Origin: Methanomicrobia archaeon
GTDB taxonomy: Archaea > Halobacteriota > Bog-38 > Methanoflorentales > Methanoflorentaceae
Assembly: GCA_015660915.1 (NCBI GenBank)
Contig: JACTTZ010000006.1
Span: 40,823-104,822 of the forward strand
Reading direction: 5' to 3'
Length of the DNA stretch: 64,000 bases
This document shows positions 18,943-27,633 of the stretch, piece by piece; within the stretch, counting starts at the first letter, position 1, and every line of letters begins with the position of its first letter. Under the pieces are notes generated by a model, which worked only from the letters and a program-made list of their open reading frames with translations, did no database searches and had not been told where the DNA came from. Position numbers and translations under genes: made by a program.

Positions 18943-19731
18943 ATGACGCTAAGTATCATTATTAGAAGCCCAGATGGCATTGTACTCGCCACTGAAAGCA
19001 GAAGTTTGACGGAAGTGACTTTGCCAAACGGTTCGAAATGCCCAATTAGCTTTGATGAAACCAAGAAACTCCTAACGTTTGACGAACCCCACAACTTTGT
19101 AGCTGCTGTCACGACCGGGCTTGGAGGAATAGGGAATAGGTCTGTTTATAATTTCGTACCAGATTTTGAAGCAACAATCGCTTCAGAAGGTCGTATGCCG
19201 GTTGACGAGTTCTCCGAAAAAATGTCCAACTTCTTCATGAAGGAATGGGAGAGGCGGCCACCAGAAATGAAAGACTGGAAAGGCCCGTCGATATCTTTTC
19301 TCGCGGCGGGTTTCAACGAAGGGGATGCATATCCTCACACTTACAAAATAGATATTCCTTCTGAACCGAAACCCGTTGAATTGCCCCAGATAGACATAAC
19401 TTGGGGAGGTGAAGGAGAGCTAGTCAACAGACTGATAAAAGGTTATGACCCCAACCTTCCAAAACGATTGTCAGACGCTTGGTCGTTAACTGAAGAACAA
19501 GTGAAAGCTATGCCAGAAATCGCGCAACCGCTTTCTCTACAGTTCCCGTTGCCAGTGATGGGATTGCAAGGCTACATTGACTTAGCGGTATTGCTTCTCC
19601 GCACCACGATAGAAACTCAGCGACTAGCACTCTACGTAAGGGGGTGTGGCGGCCCTATCGACATGGCTACAATAACGCGAGGAGACGGGCTTTGCTTCGT
19701 TCGACTTAATGACGAAGACGAGATTTGCTAA
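18943..19731 (+). CDS. Proteasome-beta-like Ntn-hydrolase, transposon cargo
   Basis: A 262-residue protein with GAGGGAG as ribosome binding site 6 nt before the ATG. The second residue is threonine and the sequence runs TLSIIIRSPDGIVLATESR, very like the start of a mature proteasome beta subunit, so removal of Met would expose a Thr1 nucleophile. Glu17 stands where proteasomes have Asp17, Arg19 is kept, and Lys40 could replace Lys33. LAAGFNEGD suits the later strand. The C-terminal half is longer than in proteasomes and is unrecognised. Protease activity and role are inferred. Confidence 0.6.
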   Translation: MTLSIIIRSPDGIVLATESRSLTEVTLPNGSKCPISFDETKKLLTFDEPHNFVAAVTTGLGGIGNRSVYNFVPDFEATIASEGRMPVDEFSEKMSNFFMKEWERRPPEMKDWKGPSISFLAAGFNEGDAYPHTYKIDIPSEPKPVELPQIDITWGGEGELVNRLIKGYDPNLPKRLSDAWSLTEEQVKAMPEIAQPLSLQFPLPVMGLQGYIDLAVLLLRTTIETQRLALYVRGCGGPIDMATITRGDGLCFVRLNDEDEIC

Positions 19732-19916
19732 CTGCGGAGACTAAAAAATTGTCCTGAGGTACCGTGTTTCGGCCCTTCAGTTTGCGAGCGAACGCGCTTT
19801 ATATATTCCTCAATTGCTTTGTAGTCGCTTTCCGTAATTTCTTCGCCGTCTAAGAAGTATTTGTCAACGCTCTTTTTCTCAAGCACGTGGGTGCTATTTT
19901 CTATCTTACTTTCCAT
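19728..19916 (-). CDS. Small hypothetical protein in transposon A
   Basis: A 62-residue acidic and basic mixed peptide (begins MESKIENSTHV, with YFLDGEEITESDYKAIEEY in the middle), converging on and overlapping the proteasome-like gene by 4 bp. No family recognised. The residue composition is protein-like, but expression is unproven. Confidence 0.4.
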   Translation of the reverse strand: MESKIENSTHVLEKKSVDKYFLDGEEITESDYKAIEEYIKRVRSQTEGPKHGTSGQFFSLRS

Positions 19917-20003
19917 TCTAAATTAACCGATTGCTAGGTAAACGTTTAATCGGACGTACGACGATTATCAGTTCTTTGTCGCGTATTTCTAGCTGCCAAT
20001 CTA

Positions 20004-21225
20004 ATGAATCATCACTCGTCAGGTTCAAAGCTCGGAAGGAAAGGGGTTTGAGCATAGCAAAGACCTGCAAAATCACCAAGAGCGGCAACAGTTGGATAGT
20101 TCCCTCTCAGTCAAACGGAACCACATACGACGTAGAATTCTCAGAATTTGACCATAAACAGTCTTGCACTTGCCCTGATTACCAATACCGGAAAATCAAG
20201 TGCAAGCATATCTTCGCGGTTGTGTTAATCGTCACTGAAGAGATTGACAGCTACGGAACGGTCACGCAGACTGTTACAAAGCGGGTAAGCTACGCGCAGA
20301 ATTGGCAAGCCTACGACCAAGCGCAAATACACCAGAAAGAGCTTTTTATGGGCTTGCTCCGAGACTTAACAAGTTCTATTCCGCAGCCGGAGTACACGTT
20401 TGGAAGGCCGAAGTTGCCATTAGCCGATATGGTGTTTGCGTCTGCTTTGAAGGTCTTCTCAACCTTTTCGCTAAGGCGGTTTACCACTGACATGCAAATA
20501 GCAAAGGAGAGAGGTTTGATTGAGAGAGTGCCCTACTACACGACTGTTGCGCGGTATATGGAGAATTCAGAGCTAACACCCATCATCAAAGACCTTATCG
20601 CCATGACAAGCCTCGCTTTAGCCTCAGTTGAAAACGACTTCACTATTGACAGCTCAGGATTCGGAACTTCGAGGTTTGTCAAGTGGTTCGACCACAAATA
20701 CGGCAAAGACAAAGACGTTAGGACGTGGGTAAAAGCGCACGTAGCTTGCGGGGTTAAGACAAACATCGTTACTGCTGTCGAGTTGACAATGGGTAACGAG
20801 CATGATTCAAAGTTTCTGCCGGAACTGGTGACTCAGACAGCTCAGAACTTTACGTCAAAGAAGTGTCCGGAGATAAGGCGTATTCTTCGAGAGCCAATTT
20901 AGAATTGATAAACGAGCTGGGCGCTGTGCCTTACATCCCATTTAAAAAGGGAACCACAGGCCGAGCGAAGAACGCGCCAACGTGGAAGAAGATGTATCAC
21001 TACTTCGAATTCAGAAACGAGGAATTCCTAGAGCACTACCACAAGCGGAGCAATGCAGAGACGACGTTTCATATGATAAAGAGCAAGTCTGGGGATTCAG
21101 TACGCAGTAAGACGGAAGTGGCTCAGGCTAATGAAGTCTTACTGAAAGTGCTGTGCCACAACATCTGCGTGGTAATACAGGAGATGTTTGAGTTGGGCAT
21201 TGAACCCAACTTTTTTTCTTCTTAA
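20004..21225 (+). pseudogene. Transposase A, SWIM-finger DDE family, broken
   Basis: Clear relative of the intact transposase at 27.8-29.1 kb. It has the SWIM finger CTCPDYQYRKIKCKH, a first catalytic Asp in TIDSSGFG, the second in GDKAYSS and the Glu in NAETTFHMIK. Relative to the intact copy, one A is missing near 20851 (ACTTTACGTC against ACTTTAACGTC), shifting the frame before the second Asp. The start codon region is also altered, with no in-frame ATG where the homologue begins. It is therefore probably inactive. A programmed frameshift is less likely because no slippery heptamer is present. Confidence 0.82.
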
Positions 21226-21303
21226 GGGTGGGTGTTTGGTTCGGCAGCCAGAGCTTTTTGTAAGAGCACTGTTAATAACCACTCTTCTGGAAGGCGATAA
21301 CCT

Positions 21304-21585
21304 ATGAATCAGAGCGAGCTGTTTAAAGAAGTTCTTGAGAATATTAGGAAAGAGATTAAATCCCAAAATGATGAGATAATAAAAATCGCAGAGCGTGTTG
21401 GAGATAAAGAGAGAAAGAAGATAGGAGACCGTATTAGCATCGACAGCGACATCGCTGACGGCTTCAAGAACATCGTTTCCAACATCGACCGGCTAGAACA
21501 GATGATAAGCGCGGTAAACCAGAGAGTTTTTGAGGTAAACCAGAGAGTTACTGAATTGGCGAAGCATACTTACCCCTATGTATGA
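21304..21585 (+). CDS. Small coiled-coil hypothetical protein
   Basis: A 93-residue charged protein starting MNQSELFKEVLENIRK. An internal repeat VNQRVFEVNQRVTEL lies near the C-terminus, and the helical heptads suggest oligomerisation. No family recognised. It follows the broken transposase and precedes another small helical gene by 64 bp, so the two may form one operon. Confidence 0.5.
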   Translation: MNQSELFKEVLENIRKEIKSQNDEIIKIAERVGDKERKKIGDRISIDSDIADGFKNIVSNIDRLEQMISAVNQRVFEVNQRVTELAKHTYPYV

Positions 21586-21649
21586 GTGTGTTACACGTTT
21601 GTGGTTGTGACGGTAAGAACCTAACCAGAAATTTGGGGGGGGTGAGGAA

Positions 21650-21811
21650 TTGGTCAATGAAGATGAATTTAAGGTATTAGAAAACCGTGTGGAAGAGCTT
21701 GAAAGACTTTTTGAAGAACTCCATCAGCAAATGACACCCGATAAGATAGGAAAATTGGTTGAGAAATACGTGAAAGAATATGCTAAGCTTCCAGAAGGAG
21801 CTAGGAGTTAA
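21650..21811 (+). CDS. Short helical peptide, TTG start
   Basis: A 53-residue charged helix-forming peptide (NEDEFKVLENRVEELERLF, then a basic tail). The TTG start is preceded by GGTGAGG, a good archaeal ribosome binding site. No family recognised; the helix may pair with the coiled-coil protein just upstream. Reality is moderately likely because of the ribosome binding site and regular heptads. Confidence 0.4.
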   Translation: MVNEDEFKVLENRVEELERLFEELHQQMTPDKIGKLVEKYVKEYAKLPEGARS

Positions 21812-21971
21812 CGAGTCGTATACGCTTATTATTTTCTGCTTTACTCCTTAACTTAACGAATCTTTGTTACCAACCGATTCACCTCAGCCACTTTTCACCG
21901 ATTCAGCAACCGCAGATTCAGCACTAGTTTCGAGTGGGTTCACTGGAGATTCAACAAAGCCGCAACAAAAG

Positions 21972-22037
21972 ATGTTTGAGTTGGGGATTGAGCCGAGTTT
22001 CTTTGGTCTTACGCCCGCTTTGAATGCCGACTTGTAA
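21972..22037 (+). pseudogene. Remnant of a third transposase C-terminus
   Basis: The 21-residue frame MFELGIEPSFFGL and onward matches the last residues of transposase A (MFELGIEPNFFSS). It is out of context, 750 bp after transposase A ends. It suggests that a related element was once here and recombined away. Confidence 0.6.
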
Positions 22038-22101
22038 GCAAGACTACCGAAAGATATTTTTCTTTTCACATATTATATTATAAAACAGGGACGTGGCGAC
22101 G

Positions 22102-22392
22102 ATGGCAGGTATAATCAATAGTCGTGGCAATTCTTTTACTGGTGGTGACGATTATTTTCAAGGTGGCAATGCATCTGTAAATGGCAACTATTTTTCGGCA
22201 AGAGACGATGTTATTCTTGTGGATTCCTCCGCCTTAACAGCCTGCGCCTTACCTACCTTTATAAGAAGCGGAGAAACTCTACCTCCAGAAATACTCCCGG
22301 ATGTAAGTAAAGAGAAGCCACTACTCTTCGAAATAGATATCATACGTGTTGTTTCGGCTGAGCCGTTAATAGACCAAATAAAACGACGTTGA
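22102..22392 (+). CDS. Hypothetical protein with Gly/Asn-rich N-terminus
   Basis: A 96-residue protein whose first 40 residues repeat a G-N/D-x-F-x-G pattern (RGNSFTGGDDYFQGG, ASVNGNYFSARDD). This resembles short beta-helical stretches seen in proteins joined to NTPase or effector modules. The remainder is unrecognised. A GTG nine bases upstream is an alternative start. It ends 20 bp before the next gene and the two are likely co-expressed. Confidence 0.5.
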   Translation: MAGIINSRGNSFTGGDDYFQGGNASVNGNYFSARDDVILVDSSALTACALPTFIRSGETLPPEILPDVSKEKPLLFEIDIIRVVSAEPLIDQIKRR

Positions 22393-22412
22393 AGGCGTTT
22401 AGATGGGTAATA

Positions 22413-23177
22413 ATGGTTAATATTGACCCTTGCGACGCCTGCGACGCAAAAGACAAGTGTTCAGCAGTTTTTGATGAAATTGACAATACTAAGGAAATTG
22501 AACAGGGCGACATACTCCTTTTGCCTTATATTTATCCTATAGGACGTATCGAATTTGCAGAAGATAAGCCCGAGGGTAAGCTCAAAGCATGGATACAAAA
22601 ATGGAATGCTGTGGTGCTAAGTCACTCTAGCACTTTGGCACAAAACAAGTTAGACCTCGTGCTTCTCTGTCCTATATGGGGGGTAAGCAGTTTCTATGCA
22701 AATCGCGTCGAGCGGCTTAAACTAGATGATGAATATGCCAAAAAAATTTTTAAAGACGGTAAATTTGATAGAGAAAACTTCAAAAATAAAACAGATAGTC
22801 TACTTAGTGAAGCGACTATAGGTACTCAATATGGTTACAGTATTCTAAAAAAGACACCTCCGTGCGACAAATATCAAAAAGGCTTAGCTCCGATGCTTGT
22901 TGATTTTACTAATGCTTATTCACTTCCTGTAGATTTAATAAAGCGTTACGTAGAAAAATCTCAAGACAAGCCTAAGAGGCTTAGGTTGACATGCGAGTAT
23001 AGAATTGATTTGGTAAGCAGGTTCAACTATTTCTTGCAAAGGACTGTGGCGCCAAGAGATGAACTTAGTTTTCCAGATATGAAGCAAAATGACATTGATT
23101 ATCCACGAATAGATACGATGCTCGATAAAGTGGCTGAGGCTTCAGAAAAAAAAGAAAAGAAAACGGGTGAAAGCTGA
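22413..23177 (+). CDS. Hypothetical protein, possible MazF/PemK-like fold
   Basis: A 254-residue protein starting MVNIDPCDACDAKDKC. The segment QGDILLLPYIYPIG followed by AVVLSHSS and LDLVLLCPIWGV has the order of strands seen in MazF/PemK toxins (GD entry strand, then a VVLS strand, then a hydrophobic VLVAPI strand). The rest does not match that family and the protein is about twice as long. Cysteines near the N-terminus could bind metal. The toxin reading is tentative; with the preceding small gene it forms a two-gene cassette in transposon A. Confidence 0.45.
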   Translation: MVNIDPCDACDAKDKCSAVFDEIDNTKEIEQGDILLLPYIYPIGRIEFAEDKPEGKLKAWIQKWNAVVLSHSSTLAQNKLDLVLLCPIWGVSSFYANRVERLKLDDEYAKKIFKDGKFDRENFKNKTDSLLSEATIGTQYGYSILKKTPPCDKYQKGLAPMLVDFTNAYSLPVDLIKRYVEKSQDKPKRLRLTCEYRIDLVSRFNYFLQRTVAPRDELSFPDMKQNDIDYPRIDTMLDKVAEASEKKEKKTGES

Positions 23178-23199
23178 CCGTCTAATCAAAACAATGACG

Positions 23200-23721
23200 T
23201 CAAACAGGTGGATATCTTTTGACGACGCTTTGATGATTGACTAGATAAATAGGCTCTCCCTGTACGTCATTATGGTCAACTTTTGCAATTGCTTGAGCAA
23301 CGGTTTGCACAGATAACTTGATGCCTTCTACTTCGTATTCATTCCACGGTTCTTTCACAGGTGTAAACTCCAAGGCGTTTTCTTTAAGTAACAATTCAAT
23401 CTGAGACGGTTCTGACGGAAGTCGAGCATTGGACGGGTTCCCTCTTAATCCAGAAGGTGAAAATGAAGCCATTATAGGTATAGTAGTTGCAGTATAATTG
23501 CCGTCTATCTTAAAGAATTTTAGCGGCTTAACAAGAAGCTTTATTACTGTTTCATCATTGAGACAGTAAACGCTGCACTCTTCCTTTATCCGTTCAAAAT
23601 CTAAATAACCATATTCTTTAATTTTGTCTTTAACGGTATCAATACTAGTCATCGGGGTCACCCGTTCAGCGATGTATAAATGTCTATCATTTGAGAAAGT
23701 TGTTTTGGTTGCACTACTCAT
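23200..23721 (-). CDS. Hypothetical protein in transposon A
   Basis: A 173-residue soluble protein, leftward, next to the right end of the element. No family recognised. The middle has a proline/serine-rich stretch (FSPSGLRGNPSNARLP) and the N-terminal third has a helix-turn-helix-like amphipathic pattern. Convergent with the cassette genes, 22 bp apart. Base composition fits the rest of the cargo. Confidence 0.5.
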   Translation of the reverse strand: MSSATKTTFSNDRHLYIAERVTPMTSIDTVKDKIKEYGYLDFERIKEECSVYCLNDETVIKLLVKPLKFFKIDGNYTATTIPIMASFSPSGLRGNPSNARLPSEPSQIELLLKENALEFTPVKEPWNEYEVEGIKLSVQTVAQAIAKVDHNDVQGEPIYLVNHQSVVKRYPPV

Positions 23722-23765
23722 GTTTTTTCACCTGTAAAGGCTCCACTCTTGGGGAAAAAGGCGCG

Positions 23766-23816
23766 TGTTGCAAAACACCCTTCTGTTGCAAAAGTCGGGG
23801 TTGTGTTGCATAAGTG
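23766..23816 (+). repeat. Right iterons of transposon A
   Basis: TGTTGCA cores start at 23766, 23784 and 23804, again spaced 18 and 20 bp, and read in the same direction as the left set. The terminal repeat TGCAACAAAGCC ends at 23856, 46 bp after the last core. Confidence 0.8.
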
Positions 23817-23856
23817 CCTGAGAAATGCGGCGAAATGTGAGTTTTGCAACAAAGCC

Positions 23857-23865
23857 TAACTCTTA
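23857..23865. repeat. Target-site duplication, copy 2 (TAACTCTTA)
   Basis: Shared junction: it ends transposon A and begins transposon B with no extra base on either side. Confidence 0.88.
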
Positions 23866-23870
23866 GGCTT

Positions 23871-23921
23871 TGTAAAATAAGTGCCGTTTGTTAAAAAAGT
23901 CAAGTTTCTGTTAAAAAAGTC
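23871..23921 (+). repeat. Left iterons of transposon B
   Basis: Cores at 23871 (TGTAAAATAAGT), 23889 and 23909 (TGTTAAAAAAGT), spaced 18 and 20 bp, exactly as in element A. Confidence 0.8.
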
Positions 23922-23927
23922 AGTGTT

Positions 23928-24242
23928 CTATTTTCGCACCGCTGCGTTGAGGCCCGACTCGACTTGGTCAATGGTCGTATTGCACAATAACACCACTTTC
24001 CTAGTGCTTGTATGCCCTGAAATGAGTTGCACCTCGTCCACAGGCTTGTCGAACAAAATCGCAAGGTATCTCATGAGCTGTTCGTTTGCTTTTCCTTTTT
24101 GTGCTGGCTCAGTGAGTTTGATACGGACGGCATGCCGCCATGCGTTGAATCCTTCGATGCCTGAATTTCGTGAACTTGGCGCTACTTCTATGCGAATCGT
24201 CACGCCTTCTGGTACGGCCCTCAGTGCGCCTTCAAGCTGCAT
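23928..24242 (-). CDS. DUF167 (YggU-like) family protein
   Basis: A 104-residue soluble protein with the DUF167 landmarks: VTIRIEVAPSSRNSGI, the AVRIKLTEPAQKGKANEQLM core (compare v-A-P-p-v-d-G-k-A-N of the family), and VQLISGHTSTRKVVLL. The family is small, alpha/beta, and without known function. The ATG chosen gives a typical family length; the longer frame adds 15 residues of poor similarity. It lies just inside the left end of transposon B, so it is either cargo or a captured host gene. Confidence 0.85.
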   Translation of the reverse strand: MQLEGALRAVPEGVTIRIEVAPSSRNSGIEGFNAWRHAVRIKLTEPAQKGKANEQLMRYLAILFDKPVDEVQLISGHTSTRKVVLLCNTTIDQVESGLNAAVRK

Positions 24243-24287
24243 AAACGGGATGAAAAGATAGAAATTTTGGTCTTTGCCCCGACGCAC

Positions 24288-24624
24288 TAACTCCGAAGGT
24301 TCATTCTCTTGAAATCTTCGCTGTCCCCTTCAGTTACCCTCGTGCCGGGGCATGATGCGACCTTTGCCATTACGGGGTTGTTTTGCTATCATCGAAGGGC
24401 GTTCGCCAAGAACTCAAACAAAGACCTATACGTAACGGGATACTTTGGCTCCTATATGCACTGATAATCATCCAAACACGCACGTGACACGTTATACCAG
24501 TCCTCTTAAGAGCGTTATTTTGTATATTGGGGATGCTATATATCGTTTTTGTTTGAGTCACACAGCTAAGGTCATTTCAATGCACTTTTATATTTAATAT
24601 GCTTAGCCTCAATGTCTGATATTT
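24288..24624. other. Intergenic stretch in transposon B
   Basis: No gene recognised. A TATA-like GCTATATATC lies near 24535-24544 upstream of the EVE gene. Confidence 0.4.
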
Positions 24625-25071
24625 ATGGCTTACTGGCTCTATGTTACGAATTTTGACAACTGGAACGTCACGAAAGAGACAAATATTTTAGGAGTTTCCG
24701 AAAAGTTCGGAAAGATCCTTTCTCGTGTAAAGAAAGGTGATAAGTGCTTAATTTATCTAAAGACCGAAACAGTGAGCAGAGAGCGTTATCCTCCACAGGT
24801 GGCTGGGGCATATCAGATTGTGTCAGAAGTATTCAAAGACAGCAAAGTGATGTTCCACGCACCCTACGCTACTTCCAATGAGACATACGGTCTAAGAGTA
24901 AGGCTAGAACCTTTGCGGCTATTCGAGCTTCCCATTGAGTTTAAGCCGCTCGTTTTGAGATTGGCATTTATTACAAACAAGGCAAAATGGTTTTTGAATC
25001 TTAGAGGACGAGCAATGGTCGCGATTCCGAAAAGTGATTACGACTTGATCCTTTCTGCTGCTCATCATTAA
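24625..25071 (+). CDS. EVE domain protein
   Basis: A 148-residue EVE/PUA-like fold protein. It begins MAYWLYVTNFDNWNVTKE, has GVSEKFGKILSRVKKGDKCLIYL and IVSEVFKDSKVMF, and ends with the helical RLAFITNKAKWFLNLRG. EVE domains bind modified bases in DNA or RNA and are frequently next to restriction systems. Here it precedes the restriction-modification gene by 81 bp on the same strand. A role as reader of the modified base is inferred. Confidence 0.85.
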   Translation: MAYWLYVTNFDNWNVTKETNILGVSEKFGKILSRVKKGDKCLIYLKTETVSRERYPPQVAGAYQIVSEVFKDSKVMFHAPYATSNETYGLRVRLEPLRLFELPIEFKPLVLRLAFITNKAKWFLNLRGRAMVAIPKSDYDLILSAAHH

Positions 25072-25152
25072 ACGGATTATTCAAGGTCAGTTTCGGCTAG
25101 GATTCGTAAAATCCATATAGTAAGAACTCATATTACCAGATGGACTGATTTT

Positions 25153-27633
25153 ATGAATGATTATTCATCTGAAGATGATGTCAAATATAAGTTTGCGGTT
25201 TCCTTTCTCGAAAAAAAAGGCTATTCAACAGATTTTATGGATTTTAACAAATCTATAAAAGTTCAAGAAGGCCGCAAAGAAAAGACGATTTTTGCTGATA
25301 TTGTCGTTTACATCGATAAGAAGAAACAATCTCCTATCATTCTTGTTGAGACAAAATCTCCAAATGAAATTTTGAATAAAGCCGCAGTTGAGCAGGCAAT
25401 ATCATATGCGCGGTTATTGCCAAGAATTGCACCCTTCGCCCTTTTAACAAATTCCAGCCAGACGCGCATTTACCAAGTTGTTGACAAAAACAGAATTGAA
25501 GAACTACCAACCAAAGCAGATTCGCGTAAGGATATTGTAACGTCAGTTATCAGCAAAGCCACTCAGGACTCGCTTAGGCAAGATGCAATTCACGAGCTGT
25601 TTGTAATTGATGATGTAAAGACCTTCAGAAATGTGCTAAAACAATGCCACAACGAAATTCGGAATAATGAAGGCTATGATCCAATTCAAGCTTTTGATGA
25701 AATGAGTAAAATTCTCTTCTGCAAGATGTATGAAGAGAAATATGATAATGACAACCGATTTACCTTGCGGGTTTTTGACAGGACAATCAATACCTACCGC
25801 TTCAATATCATCCAGAAGATATACGAAGAAACAATTAAGCACCCTAAATATGCTTCGCTTTTCCCGGAAAATGATAAAATAAAACTCAAAGATCGAACCA
25901 TAAGGAGGATAGTCAAATTATTTGAACACTATGACCTATCACTTACAGCGTTTGACATAAAAGGAGAAGCATTTGAATACTTTTTGAGCGACACATTCAC
26001 AGGTGGATTGGGGGAATATTTCACACCGAGAAACGTTGTTGAATTTATTGTAGATGCTATAGACCCTAAAATAGCGGAAAAGATTGTAGACCCTTTTTGC
26101 GGAACAGGTGGATTTCTGATTTACGCATTTGATGTCGTGCACCAGAAAATCCGACTTCAAGATTTTTCTGAAGATGAAAGACAGAAGTGGCAAGAAGCAC
26201 TGTCAAGTAGATCTTTATTTGGAACCGATTGGAAAGAAAGGACAATTCAAGCCTGTAAGATGAATATGATTGTTCACGGAGATGGACATACGGGGATATT
26301 CTTGCACGATGGTCTAACGAATATCAAAGAGACGGTTCAAGAGAATTCCTTTGACGTATGTTTAACAAATCCCCCGTTTGGAGCCGTTGAGAATAACAAA
26401 GAGGTCTTGGATAATTATCACTTTGGCAAAGGAAGGGAGTCACAGGAAAGGGAGATCTTGGCCCTCGAAAGAGCGATTCAATTAATAAAACCAGAGCGTA
26501 AGTGTGGAATGGTAGTGATTGAAGGAATTTTGAACAATGACAAATACAAACCCGTTAGAGACTATGTAAAACAAAAGGTATGGATAGATGGAATTGTAAG
26601 CCTACCATCAGACACGTTTTCTGGTTATGGTTCAAAAGCGGCTACCTCTTTGTTTTTCTTCACTAAAAAAACAGAGCCTGATGAAGGAGAGCAAAAAAGC
26701 ATCTTCATGGCAATTTGTAACAATTCAGGCTATTCAGCATCAGGACTAGAGATTCCCGGAAACCAATTGCCAGACATCTTGGTTCAATATAAAAAATTCT
26801 TAAAGAATCCGGCAGACGCAACGATTTCTGGTAGTAATGTCGCAGTTGTCTCAACGGATGATTTGCGAGACCGTTTTGACCCGCAACACTATATTTCGCA
26901 AGTGGAGAGCAAAATATCTACCAGCGCCGAGGTCATAAAGACTCAAGAGCAACTGAAACAGCATTTCAAGAATGTCCAAGCGGATAGTGACTCACTTGTC
27001 GACTCCCAATTAACCAAAATAGCAGATATTGGTGAATGGGATATTGTTAAAATAACAAAGCTTGTCGATGAATATAAAGCTCCTGAAAAATTAGAGCCTA
27101 ATACTGATTACGCTCTGGTGGGAGTTAGAGGACACGCGCTAGGCGCTTTTATTAAAGATACTAAAAAAGGAAGTGAAATCAAAGCCAAAAAACTATACAA
27201 AACTAAGCCGGGATGTTTGATCTATAACAGGCTGTTTGCGCATCGTGGGTCGTTCGCAATTCTGGACGACTCTTTTGAGAACTGTTATGTTTCTGGAGAA
27301 TTCCCACAATTTATAGCTAAGGAGCAAACAAAATACGAACCCGCTAACCTAATTAAATATTTGTTTTATTATTGTATAAATCCGGTTTTTGTGGATAATG
27401 TCAGACGATATTCTTCCGGCTCGACCAAAGGAAGCCGGTTTAGGTTAAAAGAAGATTCGTTTTTGGATTTCAAAATTAAAATACCAGCAAGCTCACAGAA
27501 TTTGAATGCGTTAGTAAATAAACTAGATGACCTTTTTTCGACAACTAAGAAAATTAAAGAAACACAAATGATGCTTGACTCGGAGATGGAACAACTAAAA
27601 GAAAGAATCGTTATGACTCTCCCCCAATCTTAA
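25153..27633 (+). CDS. Single-chain restriction-modification enzyme (HSDR_N + N6 methylase + specificity domain)
   Basis: An 826-residue protein. Residues 1-125 form an HSDR_N-type PD-(D/E)XK nuclease (Asp49, Glu66 and Lys68 in VETKS). Residues 265-560 are an N6-adenine methylase, with motif I DPFCGTGG at about 313 and the catalytic NPPF at 406-409. Residues from about 600 resemble a type I specificity (TRD) domain ending in a helical spacer (DSEMEQLKERI). This matches type IIG-like systems in which cleavage, methylation and recognition share one chain; no helicase gene is nearby. All key residues are present. Confidence 0.88.
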   Translation: MNDYSSEDDVKYKFAVSFLEKKGYSTDFMDFNKSIKVQEGRKEKTIFADIVVYIDKKKQSPIILVETKSPNEILNKAAVEQAISYARLLPRIAPFALLTNSSQTRIYQVVDKNRIEELPTKADSRKDIVTSVISKATQDSLRQDAIHELFVIDDVKTFRNVLKQCHNEIRNNEGYDPIQAFDEMSKILFCKMYEEKYDNDNRFTLRVFDRTINTYRFNIIQKIYEETIKHPKYASLFPENDKIKLKDRTIRRIVKLFEHYDLSLTAFDIKGEAFEYFLSDTFTGGLGEYFTPRNVVEFIVDAIDPKIAEKIVDPFCGTGGFLIYAFDVVHQKIRLQDFSEDERQKWQEALSSRSLFGTDWKERTIQACKMNMIVHGDGHTGIFLHDGLTNIKETVQENSFDVCLTNPPFGAVENNKEVLDNYHFGKGRESQEREILALERAIQLIKPERKCGMVVIEGILNNDKYKPVRDYVKQKVWIDGIVSLPSDTFSGYGSKAATSLFFFTKKTEPDEGEQKSIFMAICNNSGYSASGLEIPGNQLPDILVQYKKFLKNPADATISGSNVAVVSTDDLRDRFDPQHYISQVESKISTSAEVIKTQEQLKQHFKNVQADSDSLVDSQLTKIADIGEWDIVKITKLVDEYKAPEKLEPNTDYALVGVRGHALGAFIKDTKKGSEIKAKKLYKTKPGCLIYNRLFAHRGSFAILDDSFENCYVSGEFPQFIAKEQTKYEPANLIKYLFYYCINPVFVDNVRRYSSGSTKGSRFRLKEDSFLDFKIKIPASSQNLNALVNKLDDLFSTTKKIKETQMMLDSEMEQLKERIVMTLPQS

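Larger units (their letters stand above)
18731..23856 (+). mobile_element. Transposon A, cargo-carrying, GTTGCAAAAGT iteron type
   Basis: A 5126-bp element bounded by the terminal inverted repeat GGCTTTGTTGCA and flanked by TAACTCTTA on both sides. Just inside each end are three TGTTGCA iterons spaced 18 and 20 bp; these are in the same orientation at both ends, although the termini are inverted. Inside are a proteasome-beta-like gene, a broken SWIM-finger DDE transposase, small proteins, a two-gene cassette and a leftward hypothetical gene. The boundaries are seen directly; its mobility is inferred, and the transposase looks inactive. Confidence 0.88.

Noticed and set aside
20840..20870. Programmed frameshift in transposase A
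   Set aside because: No slippery heptamer or obvious stimulator at the site, the sister gene needs no shift, and the start region is also damaged.
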